Shown here: positions 7,546 through 15,819 of the stretch, piece after piece
How the letters are laid out: each line of letters starts with the position of its first letter
Position numbering within the stretch: the first letter of the stretch is position 1
Origin: Micromonospora citrea
GTDB lineage: Bacteria > Actinomycetota > Actinomycetes > Mycobacteriales > Micromonosporaceae
Assembly (NCBI RefSeq): GCF_900090315.1
Contig: NZ_FMHZ01000002.1
Coordinates: 2,458,501 to 2,522,500 of the forward strand
Length of the DNA: 64,000 nucleotides
Reading direction: 5' to 3'
Translations under genes and position numbers: made by a program
Notes under the pieces: generated by a model
Seen by the model: the letters and a program-made list of their open reading frames with translations, nothing else
Databases searched by the model: none
Told to the model about the DNA's origin: nothing

Positions 7546-8892
7546 ATGGCGAACGCCACCGACCACCTCTGGATGCACTTCACGCGGATGGCGAGCTACT
7601 CCGCCGGCGAGGTGCCGACCATCGTGCGCGGCGACGGCGCGTACGTCTGGGACGCCCAGGGCCGCCGCTACCTGGACGGGCTCGCGGGGCTCTTCGTGGT
7701 CAACGCCGGCCACGGGCGCGCCGAGCTGGCCGAGGCCGCCGCCAAGCAGGCGGGCGAGCTGGCCTACTTCCCGCTCTGGTCCTATGCCCACCCCAAGGCG
7801 GTCGAGCTGGCCGAGCGGATCGCGGCGCTGACCCCCGGCGACCTCGATCGCGTCTTCTTCACCACCGGCGGGTCGGAGGCCGTCGAGGCGGCGTGGAAGC
7901 TGGCCCGGGCCTACTTCAAGCGCACCGGCAGGCCCAACAAGCACAAGGTGGTCAGCCGCCACGTCGCCTACCACGGCACCTCGATGGGGGCGCTGTCGAT
8001 CACCGGCCTGCCCGGCATCAAGAGCGACTTCGAGCCGCTCGTGCCCGGCGGCATCAAGGTGCCGAACACCAACTTCTACCGCGCTCCGGAGCACGGCGAC
8101 TCCCCGGAGGCGTTCGGCCGGTGGGCCGCCGACGAGATCGGCCGCGCCATCGAGCGGGAGGGGCCGGACACCGTCGCGGCCGTGTTCCTGGAGCCGGTGC
8201 AGAACTCCGGCGGCTGCTTCCCGCCGCCGCCCGGCTACTTCGAGCGGGTCCGCCAGATCTGCGACGCGTACGACGTGCTGCTCGTCTCCGACGAGGTGAT
8301 CTGCTCCTGGGGCCGGCTCGGCGAGTACTTCGGCGCCGTCCGGTACGGGTACCAGCCCGACATCATCACCACCGCGAAGGGGATCACCTCCGGCTACGCC
8401 CCGCTCGGCGCGATGATCGCCAGCGAGCGGCTGATGGAGCCCTTCCTGACCGAGACCGGAGTCTTCGCCCACGGGGTGACCTTCGGCGGTCACCCGGTCT
8501 CCTGCGCGGTCGCCCTGGCCAACCTGGAGGTCTTCGCCCGCGAGAACCTGATCGGCCACGTCCGGGCCAACGAGGCGGCCTTCCGCGCCACCCTCGAGAA
8601 GCTGCACGACCTGCCGATCGTCGGCGACGTGCGCGGCGACGGCTACTTCTACGGCATCGAGCTGGTCAAGGACAAGGCCACCCGGGCGACCTTCGACGAG
8701 GCCGAGTCCGAGCGGCTGCTGCGCGGCTTCCTGTCCACGGCGCTGTTCTCGGCCGGGCTCTACTGCCGCGCCGACGACCGGGGCGACCCCGTGGTGCAGC
8801 TCGCGCCGCCGCTGATCGCCGGGCAGCAGCAGTTCGACGAGATCGAGCAGATCCTGCGCGCGGTGCTCACCGAGGCGTGGGCGCGCCTGTAG
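7546..8892 (+). CDS. Class III aminotransferase, putrescine/beta-alanine-pyruvate type
   Basis: 448-residue PLP-dependent omega-aminotransferase (SpuC-like). The PLP lysine is K278 in TTAKGITSGYAPLG, the pyridine-binding Asp is D249 in LLVSDEVICSWGRLGEYFG, and the phosphate-binding TTGGSEAVEAA is at ~106. The N-terminal LWMHFTRMA is common in the putrescine/beta-alanine-pyruvate group. The ATG is preceded by GGGG; upstream in-frame starts lie in repeat-derived DNA and were rejected. With the polyamine importer, agmatinase and Lrp regulator close by, the best guess is transamination of putrescine to 4-aminobutanal using pyruvate. Other omega-amino substrates are possible. Confidence 0.85.
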   Translation: MANATDHLWMHFTRMASYSAGEVPTIVRGDGAYVWDAQGRRYLDGLAGLFVVNAGHGRAELAEAAAKQAGELAYFPLWSYAHPKAVELAERIAALTPGDLDRVFFTTGGSEAVEAAWKLARAYFKRTGRPNKHKVVSRHVAYHGTSMGALSITGLPGIKSDFEPLVPGGIKVPNTNFYRAPEHGDSPEAFGRWAADEIGRAIEREGPDTVAAVFLEPVQNSGGCFPPPPGYFERVRQICDAYDVLLVSDEVICSWGRLGEYFGAVRYGYQPDIITTAKGITSGYAPLGAMIASERLMEPFLTETGVFAHGVTFGGHPVSCAVALANLEVFARENLIGHVRANEAAFRATLEKLHDLPIVGDVRGDGYFYGIELVKDKATRATFDEAESERLLRGFLSTALFSAGLYCRADDRGDPVVQLAPPLIAGQQQFDEIEQILRAVLTEAWARL

Positions 8893-8930
8893 CTCCCCGC
8901 CGTCCGGCCGGGCCGGCCGGGCGCCTCACA

Positions 8931-9017
8931 TGCGCCGGTGGCCGCGCGCCCCACGTGCGTCAGTGGCCGCGCACCCCACGTGCGCCGGTGGCCGCGCGCC
9001 CCACGTGCGTCAGTGGC
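8931..9017. repeat. 25-bp tandem repeat with CACGTG palindromes
   Basis: Units start at 8931, 8956, 8981 and 9006. Units 1 and 3 are identical; unit 2 differs at three bases and unit 4 begins like unit 2, giving a 50-bp higher-order period. The unit junctions carry CACGTG (CATG before the first). The last unit contains the stop codon of the DUF3499 gene, so the array fills the space between two convergent genes. Confidence 0.85.
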
Positions 9018-9378
9018 TGGGGGGAATGACGCGCAGGTGGCCCCGGCGGCCCGTCTGCGGGGCCGAGTTCAGCGTCTCGTCGTCCTCCGGCGGGCGGGGG
9101 GCCACCGGGCGGGCGGCCTCGCGGACGGCCTCGGCGAGGGCCACCAGGTCGTCGGTGGTGGGCGGCGGGGGCTCGAACTCGCCCTCGTGCCGGACGACGT
9201 CCCATCCGCGTGGGGCGGTGAGGCTGCGGGCGTGCGGCTCGCAGAGGTCGTAGGTGTGCGGCTCGGCGAAGGCGGCCAGCGGCCCCACCACTGCTGTCGA
9301 CTCGTTGTAGACATAGGTCAGCGTGGCGACCGCTTGCCGGGGGCAGCCGTTACGGGAGCAGCGCCGTGGTGACCTCAC
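9010..9378 (-). CDS. DUF3499 family protein
   Basis: 122-residue conserved actinobacterial protein. The N-terminus RSPRRCSRNGCPRQAVATLTYVY, with further Cys and His in YDLCEPHA, looks like a small metal-binding module. The start is GTG. Orthologues occur beside the metallopeptidase-like gene, whiB2 and F420 genes in mycobacteria and streptomycetes, and the same order is kept here. Function is unknown. The C-terminal third is low-complexity and ends inside the 25-bp repeat. Confidence 0.85.
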   Translation of the reverse strand: MRSPRRCSRNGCPRQAVATLTYVYNESTAVVGPLAAFAEPHTYDLCEPHARSLTAPRGWDVVRHEGEFEPPPPTTDDLVALAEAVREAARPVAPRPPEDDETLNSAPQTGRRGHLRVIPPSH

Positions 9379-9533
9379 GGCGGCAGGGTATCTCCATTAC
9401 CGGGTCCGGCGCACCGCTTCGCGTTGCGACACGCCCGTCGCGGTGATCACAATTCGGCCGGTTCGGCGGCGCGGCGCGCCACATCCGCGGCGCTGCCGCA
9501 GGCCAGGTCGGTGCGGGAGCTAACCTGTCCCTC

Positions 9534-9983
9534 ATGACGAGCCCGGAACACCGCCGCCCCGGCCCCGGCCGGCGCGCCCACCGCGACCGGCACGGGCGCG
9601 GCCTGCGCGGGCGGCTGGTGCCGGCGACGGTGCCGCTGGCGCGGACGAAGGCGGAGATCTTCGACGACCTCGTGCTGGACACCGTCGAGACCCTGGAACG
9701 ACGGTTCGCCAAGGAACTGGCCGGTGTCGAGTTCGCGGTGGAGGACGTCCCGCCGGACCTGAACGTCTACGACTCCGACGTGCTGGAGGACGGCGAGGTG
9801 CCGCTCGCGCGCCTGCTGCCCGGCCGGCCGGGCCGGCAGGAGGTGCCGCCGCGGATCGTGCTCTATCGTCGCCCGCTCGAGTTCCGGGCCATGGATCGCG
9901 AGGATCTCGCGGACCTCGTCCACGACGTGATCATCGAGCAGGTGGCCAACCTGCTCGGGGTCGACCCGGACGAGTTGGCCTGA
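9534..9983 (+). CDS. Metallopeptidase-family protein lacking HExxH
   Basis: 149-residue protein of the small zincin-like family encoded next to whiB2 in actinobacteria. Residues ~38-149 match the fold (the FAKELAGVEFAVEDVPP start and the IVLYRRPLEF strand), but where family members have HExxH this protein reads IIEQVANLLGVD: one Glu remains and both zinc histidines are absent. It is therefore probably not a peptidase. The ATG is placed before a basic Arg-rich tail. Divergent from DUF3499 and convergent with whiB. Confidence 0.8.
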   Translation: MTSPEHRRPGPGRRAHRDRHGRGLRGRLVPATVPLARTKAEIFDDLVLDTVETLERRFAKELAGVEFAVEDVPPDLNVYDSDVLEDGEVPLARLLPGRPGRQEVPPRIVLYRRPLEFRAMDREDLADLVHDVIIEQVANLLGVDPDELA

Positions 9984-10027
9984 GCCGCCCGCCGGGTGCC
10001 GCCGCCAACGGCGACCGGTTCGTTCGC

Positions 10028-10074
10028 GCCTGAGCCGGGCGGCCCCCACCGCCCCGGCCCGGCGACACTCAGGC
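10028..10074. terminator. Nested hairpin between metallopeptidase-like gene and whiB
   Basis: Outer stem GCCTGAG/CTCAGGC and inner stem CCGGGC/GCCCGG; the distal arm includes the whiB stop codon. A likely shared terminator for the convergent pair. Confidence 0.5.
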
Positions 10075-10326
10075 GGCCCGCCGCTTGAGCTTGCGCCGCT
10101 CCCGTTCCGAGAGCCCACCCCAGATCCCGAACCGCTCGTCGTGGCCGAGAGCGTATTCGAGGCATTCCGTCTTGACCTCGCAACGCGAGCAGATTCGCTT
10201 CGCCTCGCGGGTCGAGCCGCCCTTCTCGGGGAAGAACGCCTCCGGGTCGGTCTGCGAGCAGAGCGCCCGCTCCTGCCACTCCGGCGCGTTTCCGAGCAGG
10301 TCGGCCACCTCAAGCTGGCCGTCCAT
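10069..10326 (-). CDS. whiB: WhiB-family regulator (WhiB / WhiB2 type)
   Basis: 85-residue Wbl protein with the four [4Fe-4S] cysteines C23, C46, C49 and C55, the GIWGG turn and the basic RRKLKRR tail. The EKGGSTREAK segment and the neighbouring metallopeptidase-like and DUF3499 genes point to the WhiB/WhmD (WhiB2) orthologue, a partner of WhiA in sporulation septation and cell division control. The start is ATG 10326 with AAGGAGG at ideal spacing; a TTG one codon upstream is unnecessary. A 16-bp palindrome lies ~115 bp upstream. Confidence 0.92.
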   Translation of the reverse strand: MDGQLEVADLLGNAPEWQERALCSQTDPEAFFPEKGGSTREAKRICSRCEVKTECLEYALGHDERFGIWGGLSERERRKLKRRAA

Positions 10327-11159
10327 CAAAAGCCTCCTTGTCGCGCACCGGCGTCATCGCCGCTGCAACCCCCCACGCGAAAGGCGCGCGTGTCCGTGCG
10401 GTCCGATTTGCTGCGTTCCGTGCGAACAACCCCATTCAAATTACACGCGTGTAATGCGTGCGCCGTCAAGCCAAACTTGATAATGGAGTCGCCCTCCCGA
10501 CAACACTCCGGACGACCACCCGGCCGCCCGGCCTCGCAACCTGCCATATCGATTCAGACCCCGGCCGAGTAACGCCCTCTCCGGCGAGTTGCCCGAGTTT
10601 TCTCCCGTGGCGCTTCTCCGCCGACCCGACCGGACACGCCCGACGGAGACCCCCGAAAGACCACCACCACAATCGTTGATCTTGGTGGGGCACAGGTTAA
10701 CGCGACTTCGCGCCGACCGCCCGTCGAGCGATGAACTACCGGCGCCATCCCGTCCACGATGTGGACTCTGTGCCGCGCGGACCGGCGGCGGCCGACCCCA
10801 ACGGAGGCCTGGCGCATTCCCTCCACCAGGCACGATCCGGGATCTGCCCGCCCGCCGCGGCATTCGCTTCACCGGTGTCCGCTCGTCCCACCTGACGGTA
10901 TCAGCGCCGATGCGCGGATCCGGTCCGGCGACACTGTGGAAGGTGCCGTCGCGCTCCCGGGCGCCGGGGTGCGTACGCGGCTCGTCGTCCCGGCCGACCC
11001 CGTTCTCCGGCCCCGACGCACCCGTCCGGTGTGGATGAGGCCGTTTCGCTTCCGGCCCGGTCCGGCCGCGGTGTTCGGCCCCGGTACGCCGATCGGCCGC
11101 CGTACGAACCAGGCGGTGAATTCGCACCGGTACGGCCGGCGGCGGGAAAAGGCGCGACC
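10327..11159. other. Long non-coding region upstream of whiB
   Basis: About 830 bp without a credible gene; open frames here have Arg/Pro-rich composition of random high-GC sequence. It contains the palindrome at 10440-10455 and an AT-richer stretch (10430-10500) likely to hold the whiB promoter. The part near 10660-10700 (ATCGTTGATCTTGGTGGGGC) is also less GC-rich but unassigned. Confidence 0.6.
10440..10455. promoter_or_regulatory. 16-bp perfect palindrome upstream of whiB
   Basis: ATTACACGCGTGTAAT is a perfect inverted repeat in otherwise GC-rich DNA, ~115 bp before the whiB start codon, so a dimeric regulator could bind it. A GTGTC (GACAC on the gene strand, the WhiA core) occurs at about 10390. 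Confidence 0.55.
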
Positions 11160-13667
11160 CTAGGGCCGGGGGCGACCGTACGCGGTGGTGCGCCTGCGCG
11201 CTGGCCGTCCCGCCGCCGCGGCAATGGCGATCAACTGCTCCTCGGTACGCGCCGAACCGTTGCCGGAGCCGGCCATCCGGGAAATGGTCTCCTCCATCAG
11301 CGTGCCGCCCAGGTCGTTGCAGCCGCCCCGGAGCATCGCCGCCGTGCCCTCGTCGCCGAGCTTCACCCAGGAGCACTGGATGTTGTCGATGCGGCCGTGC
11401 AGCAGCAGCCGGGCCATCGCGTGCACCACCCGGTTCTCCCGCCAGGTCGGCCCCGGGCGGGCGATGCCGGCCAGGTAGATCGGCGCGTTGGTGTGTACGA
11501 ACGGCAGCGCCACGAACTCGGTGAACCCGCCCGTGCGGTCCTGCACGCCGGCCAGCACCCGGAAGTGCGCGAGCCACTGCCCGGGATGGTCGACGTGGCC
11601 GTACATCATCGTGGAGCTGGAGCGGATGCCCAGCTCGTGGGCCGTGCTCACCACGTCGACCCAGGCGGCGGCCGGCAGTTTGCCCTTGGTGAGCACCCAG
11701 CGCACGTCGTCGTCGAGGATCTCCGCGGCGGTGCCGGGGATGGTGTCCAGCCCGGCCTCGCGCAGCCCGGTCAGCCACTCCTGCACCGACACGCCGGCCT
11801 TCGCGGCGGCGGTGACGATCTCCATCGGCGAGAACGCGTGCACGTGCATCCCCGGCACCCGTGCCTTGATCGCCCGGACCAGGTCGGCGTAGACGGTCAC
11901 CGGCAGCTTCGGGTCGATCCCGCCCTGGAGGCAGACCTCGCTCGCGCCGGCCGCCCACGCCTCCTCGGCCCGGTCGGCGACCTGCTCCACCGACAGCCGG
12001 TAGGCGTCGGCGTCGCGCTCGCGCTGGGCGAAGGCGCAGAAGCGGCAGCCGACGTAGCAGACGTTGCTGAAGTTGATGTTGCGGTTGACCACGTACGTCA
12101 CGTCGTCGCCGACCGCCGCCCGGCGGACGTCGTCGGCGAGCCGGCACAGCTCGTCGAGTGCCGGCCCGTCGGCGGCGAACAGCGCCAGCGCCGCGTCGGC
12201 GTGCCTCGGCTCCAGCAGCGCGGCCGGGTCGTCGGCGGCCAGCCGCAGCCCGGCCCGCAGGTCGCCGCCGGTCCCGCTCCCGCCGCCGGCGGTGACCTTG
12301 CCGGCCACCTCGGACCAGTCGCCGTAGACGTGGTCGAAGTCGCCGCGCCGGTCGCCCGTCCGGCCGGTGGTGTCGATGGTGGCGTGCAGGTCGACCCGGC
12401 CGCCGTACGTCTCGTCGGGTTCCTGCCAGGGGCGGCCCACTGGCCGGGCCTCCTCGACGGCCAGCCCGGTCGCCGGGTCGGCCAGCGCGCCGACGTGCGG
12501 CAACAGGCGCGGGTCGAGCCACGGGTCGCCGGCCCGCACGTACTCGGGGTAGATCGTCAGCCGCTCGCGCAGCGTGAAGCCGGACTTCTCCGTGTGCCGG
12601 GCCAGCTCGTCGATCTGCGGCCAGGGGCGTTCCGGGTTGACGTGGTCCGGGGTCAGCGGGGAGACCCCGCCCCAGTCGTCGATGCCGGCGCGCAGCAGCA
12701 GGTCGTACTCGCCCGCGATCAGGTTCGGCGGGGCCTGGATGCGGGCCTTCGGGCCGAGCAGCACCCGGGCCACCGCCACCGTGGCGGCCAGGTCGTGCAG
12801 CTCGGCGTCGGGCATGCCGCGCATCGCCGTGTCCGGCTTCGCGCGGAAGTTCTGCACGATCACCTCCTGGAGGTGGCCGTACTCGCGGTGCGCGCGGCGG
12901 ATCGCGAAGATCGCGTCGACCCGCTCGGCGGGCGTCTCGCCGATGCCGATCAGGATGCCGGTGGTGAACGGCACGCCCACCCGGCCCGCGTCGTCGAGCA
13001 CCCGCAGCCGTACCGCCGGCTCCTTGTCGGGCGAGCCGAAGTGCGGGCCGCCCGGCTCCGACCAGAGCCGCGTCGCCGTGGTCTCCAGCATCATCCCCAT
13101 GCTGGGCGCGACGGGCTTGAGCCGCTGCAACTCCGACCAGGAGAGCACCCCCGGGTTGAGGTGCGGCAGCAGCCCGGTCTCCTCCAGCACCGCCACCGCG
13201 CACGCGCGCAGATAGTCCAGAGTGGAGTCGTAGCCGCGCTCGTCCAGCCACCGTCGGGCCGCCGGCCAGCGCTCCTCGGGCCGGTCGCCGAGCGTGAACA
13301 GGGCCTCCTTGCAGCCCTGGGCCGCGCCCGCCCGGGCGATGGCGAGGACCTCGTCGCGGTCGAGGAAGGCAGCCGGCAGCCGGTGCGGCACCGTCGCGAA
13401 GGTGCAGTAGTGGCAGCGGTCCCGGCACAGCCGGGTGAGGGGGATGAAGACCTTCTTCGAGTACGTGACCACGCCCGGCCGCCCGGCCTCGCGCAGCCCG
13501 GCGTCGCGGACTGCGCCCGCCACCTCGAGCAGCTCGTCCAGCGCCTCGCCCCGGGCGGCCAGCAGCGCGGTGGCCTCGTCGACGTCGAGCGCCCGCCCGG
13601 TCGCGGCCCGACGCAGCGCCCGCCGCACGCTCGCGTCGGTCGGGCCGGGCTCGGTGCGATCAACCAT
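11160..13667 (-). CDS. fbiC: Bifunctional FO synthase
   Basis: 835-residue radical-SAM fusion making 7,8-didemethyl-8-hydroxy-5-deazariboflavin (FO), the F420 chromophore, from tyrosine and 5-amino-6-ribitylaminouracil. The CofG half carries its cluster cysteines in CRDRCHYC (C81, C85, C88); the CofH half carries CYVGCRFC. Length and order match FbiC. The ATG at 13667 gives a short N-terminal lead. The gene stands alone, about 1.2 kb from fbiA, on the opposite strand. Confidence 0.96.
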   Translation of the reverse strand: MVDRTEPGPTDASVRRALRRAATGRALDVDEATALLAARGEALDELLEVAGAVRDAGLREAGRPGVVTYSKKVFIPLTRLCRDRCHYCTFATVPHRLPAAFLDRDEVLAIARAGAAQGCKEALFTLGDRPEERWPAARRWLDERGYDSTLDYLRACAVAVLEETGLLPHLNPGVLSWSELQRLKPVAPSMGMMLETTATRLWSEPGGPHFGSPDKEPAVRLRVLDDAGRVGVPFTTGILIGIGETPAERVDAIFAIRRAHREYGHLQEVIVQNFRAKPDTAMRGMPDAELHDLAATVAVARVLLGPKARIQAPPNLIAGEYDLLLRAGIDDWGGVSPLTPDHVNPERPWPQIDELARHTEKSGFTLRERLTIYPEYVRAGDPWLDPRLLPHVGALADPATGLAVEEARPVGRPWQEPDETYGGRVDLHATIDTTGRTGDRRGDFDHVYGDWSEVAGKVTAGGGSGTGGDLRAGLRLAADDPAALLEPRHADAALALFAADGPALDELCRLADDVRRAAVGDDVTYVVNRNINFSNVCYVGCRFCAFAQRERDADAYRLSVEQVADRAEEAWAAGASEVCLQGGIDPKLPVTVYADLVRAIKARVPGMHVHAFSPMEIVTAAAKAGVSVQEWLTGLREAGLDTIPGTAAEILDDDVRWVLTKGKLPAAAWVDVVSTAHELGIRSSSTMMYGHVDHPGQWLAHFRVLAGVQDRTGGFTEFVALPFVHTNAPIYLAGIARPGPTWRENRVVHAMARLLLHGRIDNIQCSWVKLGDEGTAAMLRGGCNDLGGTLMEETISRMAGSGNGSARTEEQLIAIAAAAGRPARRRTTAYGRPRP

Positions 13668-13781
13668 CCGCCCAGCCTAAGCGTTCACCGGTCCCGCCCC
13701 GCCCGCCCGGCCCGCGCCGTGAACAAGCGCACCACCCGCCGGCCGGGGCCCCGGCGGCCGGCCGAAGAGGGGCGGGAAGCG

Positions 13782-13815
13782 CGAGCGCCCCGCACGGGAC
13801 CGTGCGGGGCGCTCG
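13782..13815 (-). terminator. Strong hairpin terminator downstream of the TQ-motif membrane gene
   Basis: Arms CGAGCGCCCCGCACGG and CCGTGCGGGGCGCTCG pair over 16 bp with only two bases between; a 14-bp stem with a GGAC-containing loop is more realistic. It lies 22 bp past the membrane-protein stop and upstream of fbiC. Confidence 0.75.
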
Positions 13816-13837
13816 GGTGACGGGTGGTGCCGCCCGG

Positions 13838-14752
13838 TCAGCGGGGGGCGTCGGGGTTGTCGCCCGGGTTGATGTGCTGGGTGCGGTCGGAATCGCCGTC
13901 GGTGGGGCGCGGGATCGCCTGGGTGGGCTCGACCGACTGGCGCGGGATCGCCTGCGTCGGCTCGGCCGAGGGCGGCTGCCCGAACGGCGGGGCGCTCGGC
14001 GTCGCCCCGAACGGGGGCGCGGACTGCGGCGCGGCGTTGGCCGGCGGGCCGGACTGCGGCGCCGGGTTGAACGGCGGAGTCGGCTGCGCGCCGCCGAACT
14101 GCCCGGGCTGCTGACCGTACGGGGCGCCGTACGTGCCGGGGGCGGCCCAGCCGCCCGGCTGGCCGGGGGCCGGCTGGCCAGGCTGACCCGGCTGCCCCGG
14201 GTAGCCGCCCTGCTGCTGCGGCCAACCGGGCTGCGGCTGGCCGTACACGCCGGGCTGGGGCTTCGGCTTGGGGACGTAGTACAGAGTGCGCCAGATCTTG
14301 AAGACGACGAACGCGGCGAGCGCGAGGAGCGCCAGCCATCCCGCCCGGGTCAGCAGGCCGAGGAAGGCGTCCAGGATCTCGCCCTCGGCCAGCCGGTCGA
14401 CCGTCCAGATGAGGATGGTCAGCACGCCGAACAGGGCGCTGACCGCGTACTCGACGAGCGCCACCTGGGTGATCAGTTTCGCCTTGCCGGTGGCGGGACG
14501 CACGTGCGTGACGAGCAGCACGGCCAGCACCGGCAGGACCACGGCCTCCAGGCCGACGAAGGCGAAGAAGGCGCTGCCCGCCCGGCCGGCGAACGTGGTG
14601 TACTGAGCCGGCGTCAGCAACCGGATCAGGCCGACGAAGAGGAACACGGCGTTCGCGCCGAGAAGCACGAACGCGGCGAGCTCCCGCAACGGCTTGGTCA
14701 GTTGGCTGGCCTGCGTCCCTTCGGTGGGCGCGGGCTCGGCGGGGCTGGTCAC
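13838..14752 (-). CDS. Four-helix membrane protein with Pro/Gln/Gly-rich tail and TQ motifs
   Basis: 304 residues. After a short acidic head come about four membrane helices (residues ~20-160), then KIWRTLYYVPKPKP and a 140-residue Pro/Gln/Gly/Ala-rich cytoplasmic tail. Near the end EPTQAIPR occurs twice (SAEPTQAIPRQ, SVEPTQAIPRP). TQ motifs of this kind are typical PknB-type phosphorylation sites read by FHA domains in actinobacteria. The GTG start follows GAGGGGG. Divergent from fbiA. Function unknown; the tail suggests a cell-envelope scaffold or kinase substrate. Confidence 0.8.
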   Translation of the reverse strand: MTSPAEPAPTEGTQASQLTKPLRELAAFVLLGANAVFLFVGLIRLLTPAQYTTFAGRAGSAFFAFVGLEAVVLPVLAVLLVTHVRPATGKAKLITQVALVEYAVSALFGVLTILIWTVDRLAEGEILDAFLGLLTRAGWLALLALAAFVVFKIWRTLYYVPKPKPQPGVYGQPQPGWPQQQGGYPGQPGQPGQPAPGQPGGWAAPGTYGAPYGQQPGQFGGAQPTPPFNPAPQSGPPANAAPQSAPPFGATPSAPPFGQPPSAEPTQAIPRQSVEPTQAIPRPTDGDSDRTQHINPGDNPDAPR

Positions 14753-14850
14753 GGAATCCCCCTCGGGGCGAAAGCGGACAGTTGCCGACGTGAGCCTAGT
14801 CTCCCGGGCCACCGGCCGATCGGAGGCGGCCCGTGCGCGAGGATGTCGGC

Positions 14851-15819
14851 ATGCGCATCGTGGTTCTGACGGGCGGCATCGGGGGCGCCCGCTTCCTGCT
14901 CGGCGTCCGGGCGTACGCCCGCGAGGTCGGTGCCGAGGTGACCGCCGTGGTCAACGTCGGCGACGACCTGCTGCTGCACGGGCTCAAGGTCTGCCCCGAC
15001 CTCGACAGTGTGATGTACACGCTGGGCGGCGGCGCCGACCCCGTGCGGGGCTGGGGCCGGGTCGGCGAGAGCTGGACGGTCAAGCAGGAGCTGGCCGCCT
15101 ACGGCGCCGAGCCGACCTGGTTCGGGCTTGGCGACAAGGACGTCGCCACCCATCTGGTGCGTACGACCATGCTCAACGCCGGCTATCCGCTGCACGCGGT
15201 CACCGAGGCGCTCGCCACCCGCTGGGAGCCGGGCGTACGCCTGCTGCCGGCGACCGACGACCGGCTGGAGACGCACGTCGTGGTGAGCGACGGCGAGCCG
15301 GCGGGCCCGGACGGCGGCGGTCAGCGGGCCATCCACTTCCAGGAGTGGTGGGTACGCCACCGCGGGAACATCCCCACCCACCGGTTCGTCTTCGTCGGCG
15401 CGGAGACCGCGAAGCCCGCGCCCGGCGTGGTGGCGGCGATCGCGGAGGCCGACGTGGTGTTGATCGCGCCGAGCAACCCGGTGGTGAGCATCGCCCCGAT
15501 CCTGGCCGTGCCCGGGCTGCGCGAGGCGGTCACCGACGGCCCCGCCCCGGTGGTCGGCGTGTCGCCGATCGTCGGCGGCGCGCCGGTGCGCGGCATGGCG
15601 GACCGCTGCCTGGCGGTGCTCGGGGTGGAGTGCAGCGCGGCCGGCGTGGGCCGCCTCTACGGCGGCCGGTCGGCGGGCGGGCTGCTCGACGGCTGGCTGG
15701 TCGCCGAGGAGGACGCCGGTGCCCTGGTGCCGGAGGTGACGGTGCGCTCGGCACCCCTGCTGATGACCGACGAGGCGGCGACGGCGGCCATGGTCCGCGC
15801 CGCGCTGGAGCTGACGTGA
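14851..15819 (+). CDS. fbiA: 2-phospho-L-lactate / PEP transferase (F420-0 synthesis)
   Basis: 322-residue CofD/FbiA transferase joining FO to the activated phospho-lactate or phosphoenolpyruvate moiety. The N-terminal VVLTGGIGGARFLLGV nucleotide-binding motif, VVNVGDDLLLHGL and APSNPVVSIAPIL are diagnostic. ATG 14851 follows GAGGA. The stop overlaps the fbiB GTG as GTGA, so both proteins are made together. The source of the activated substrate (CofC/FbiD) is not in the window. Confidence 0.95.
   Translation: MRIVVLTGGIGGARFLLGVRAYAREVGAEVTAVVNVGDDLLLHGLKVCPDLDSVMYTLGGGADPVRGWGRVGESWTVKQELAAYGAEPTWFGLGDKDVATHLVRTTMLNAGYPLHAVTEALATRWEPGVRLLPATDDRLETHVVVSDGEPAGPDGGGQRAIHFQEWWVRHRGNIPTHRFVFVGAETAKPAPGVVAAIAEADVVLIAPSNPVVSIAPILAVPGLREAVTDGPAPVVGVSPIVGGAPVRGMADRCLAVLGVECSAAGVGRLYGGRSAGGLLDGWLVAEEDAGALVPEVTVRSAPLLMTDEAATAAMVRAALELT

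Noticed and set aside
10589..11038. 149-codon plus-strand frame in the whiB upstream region
   Set aside because: Arg/Pro/Ser-rich random composition, no ribosome-binding site and no domain.
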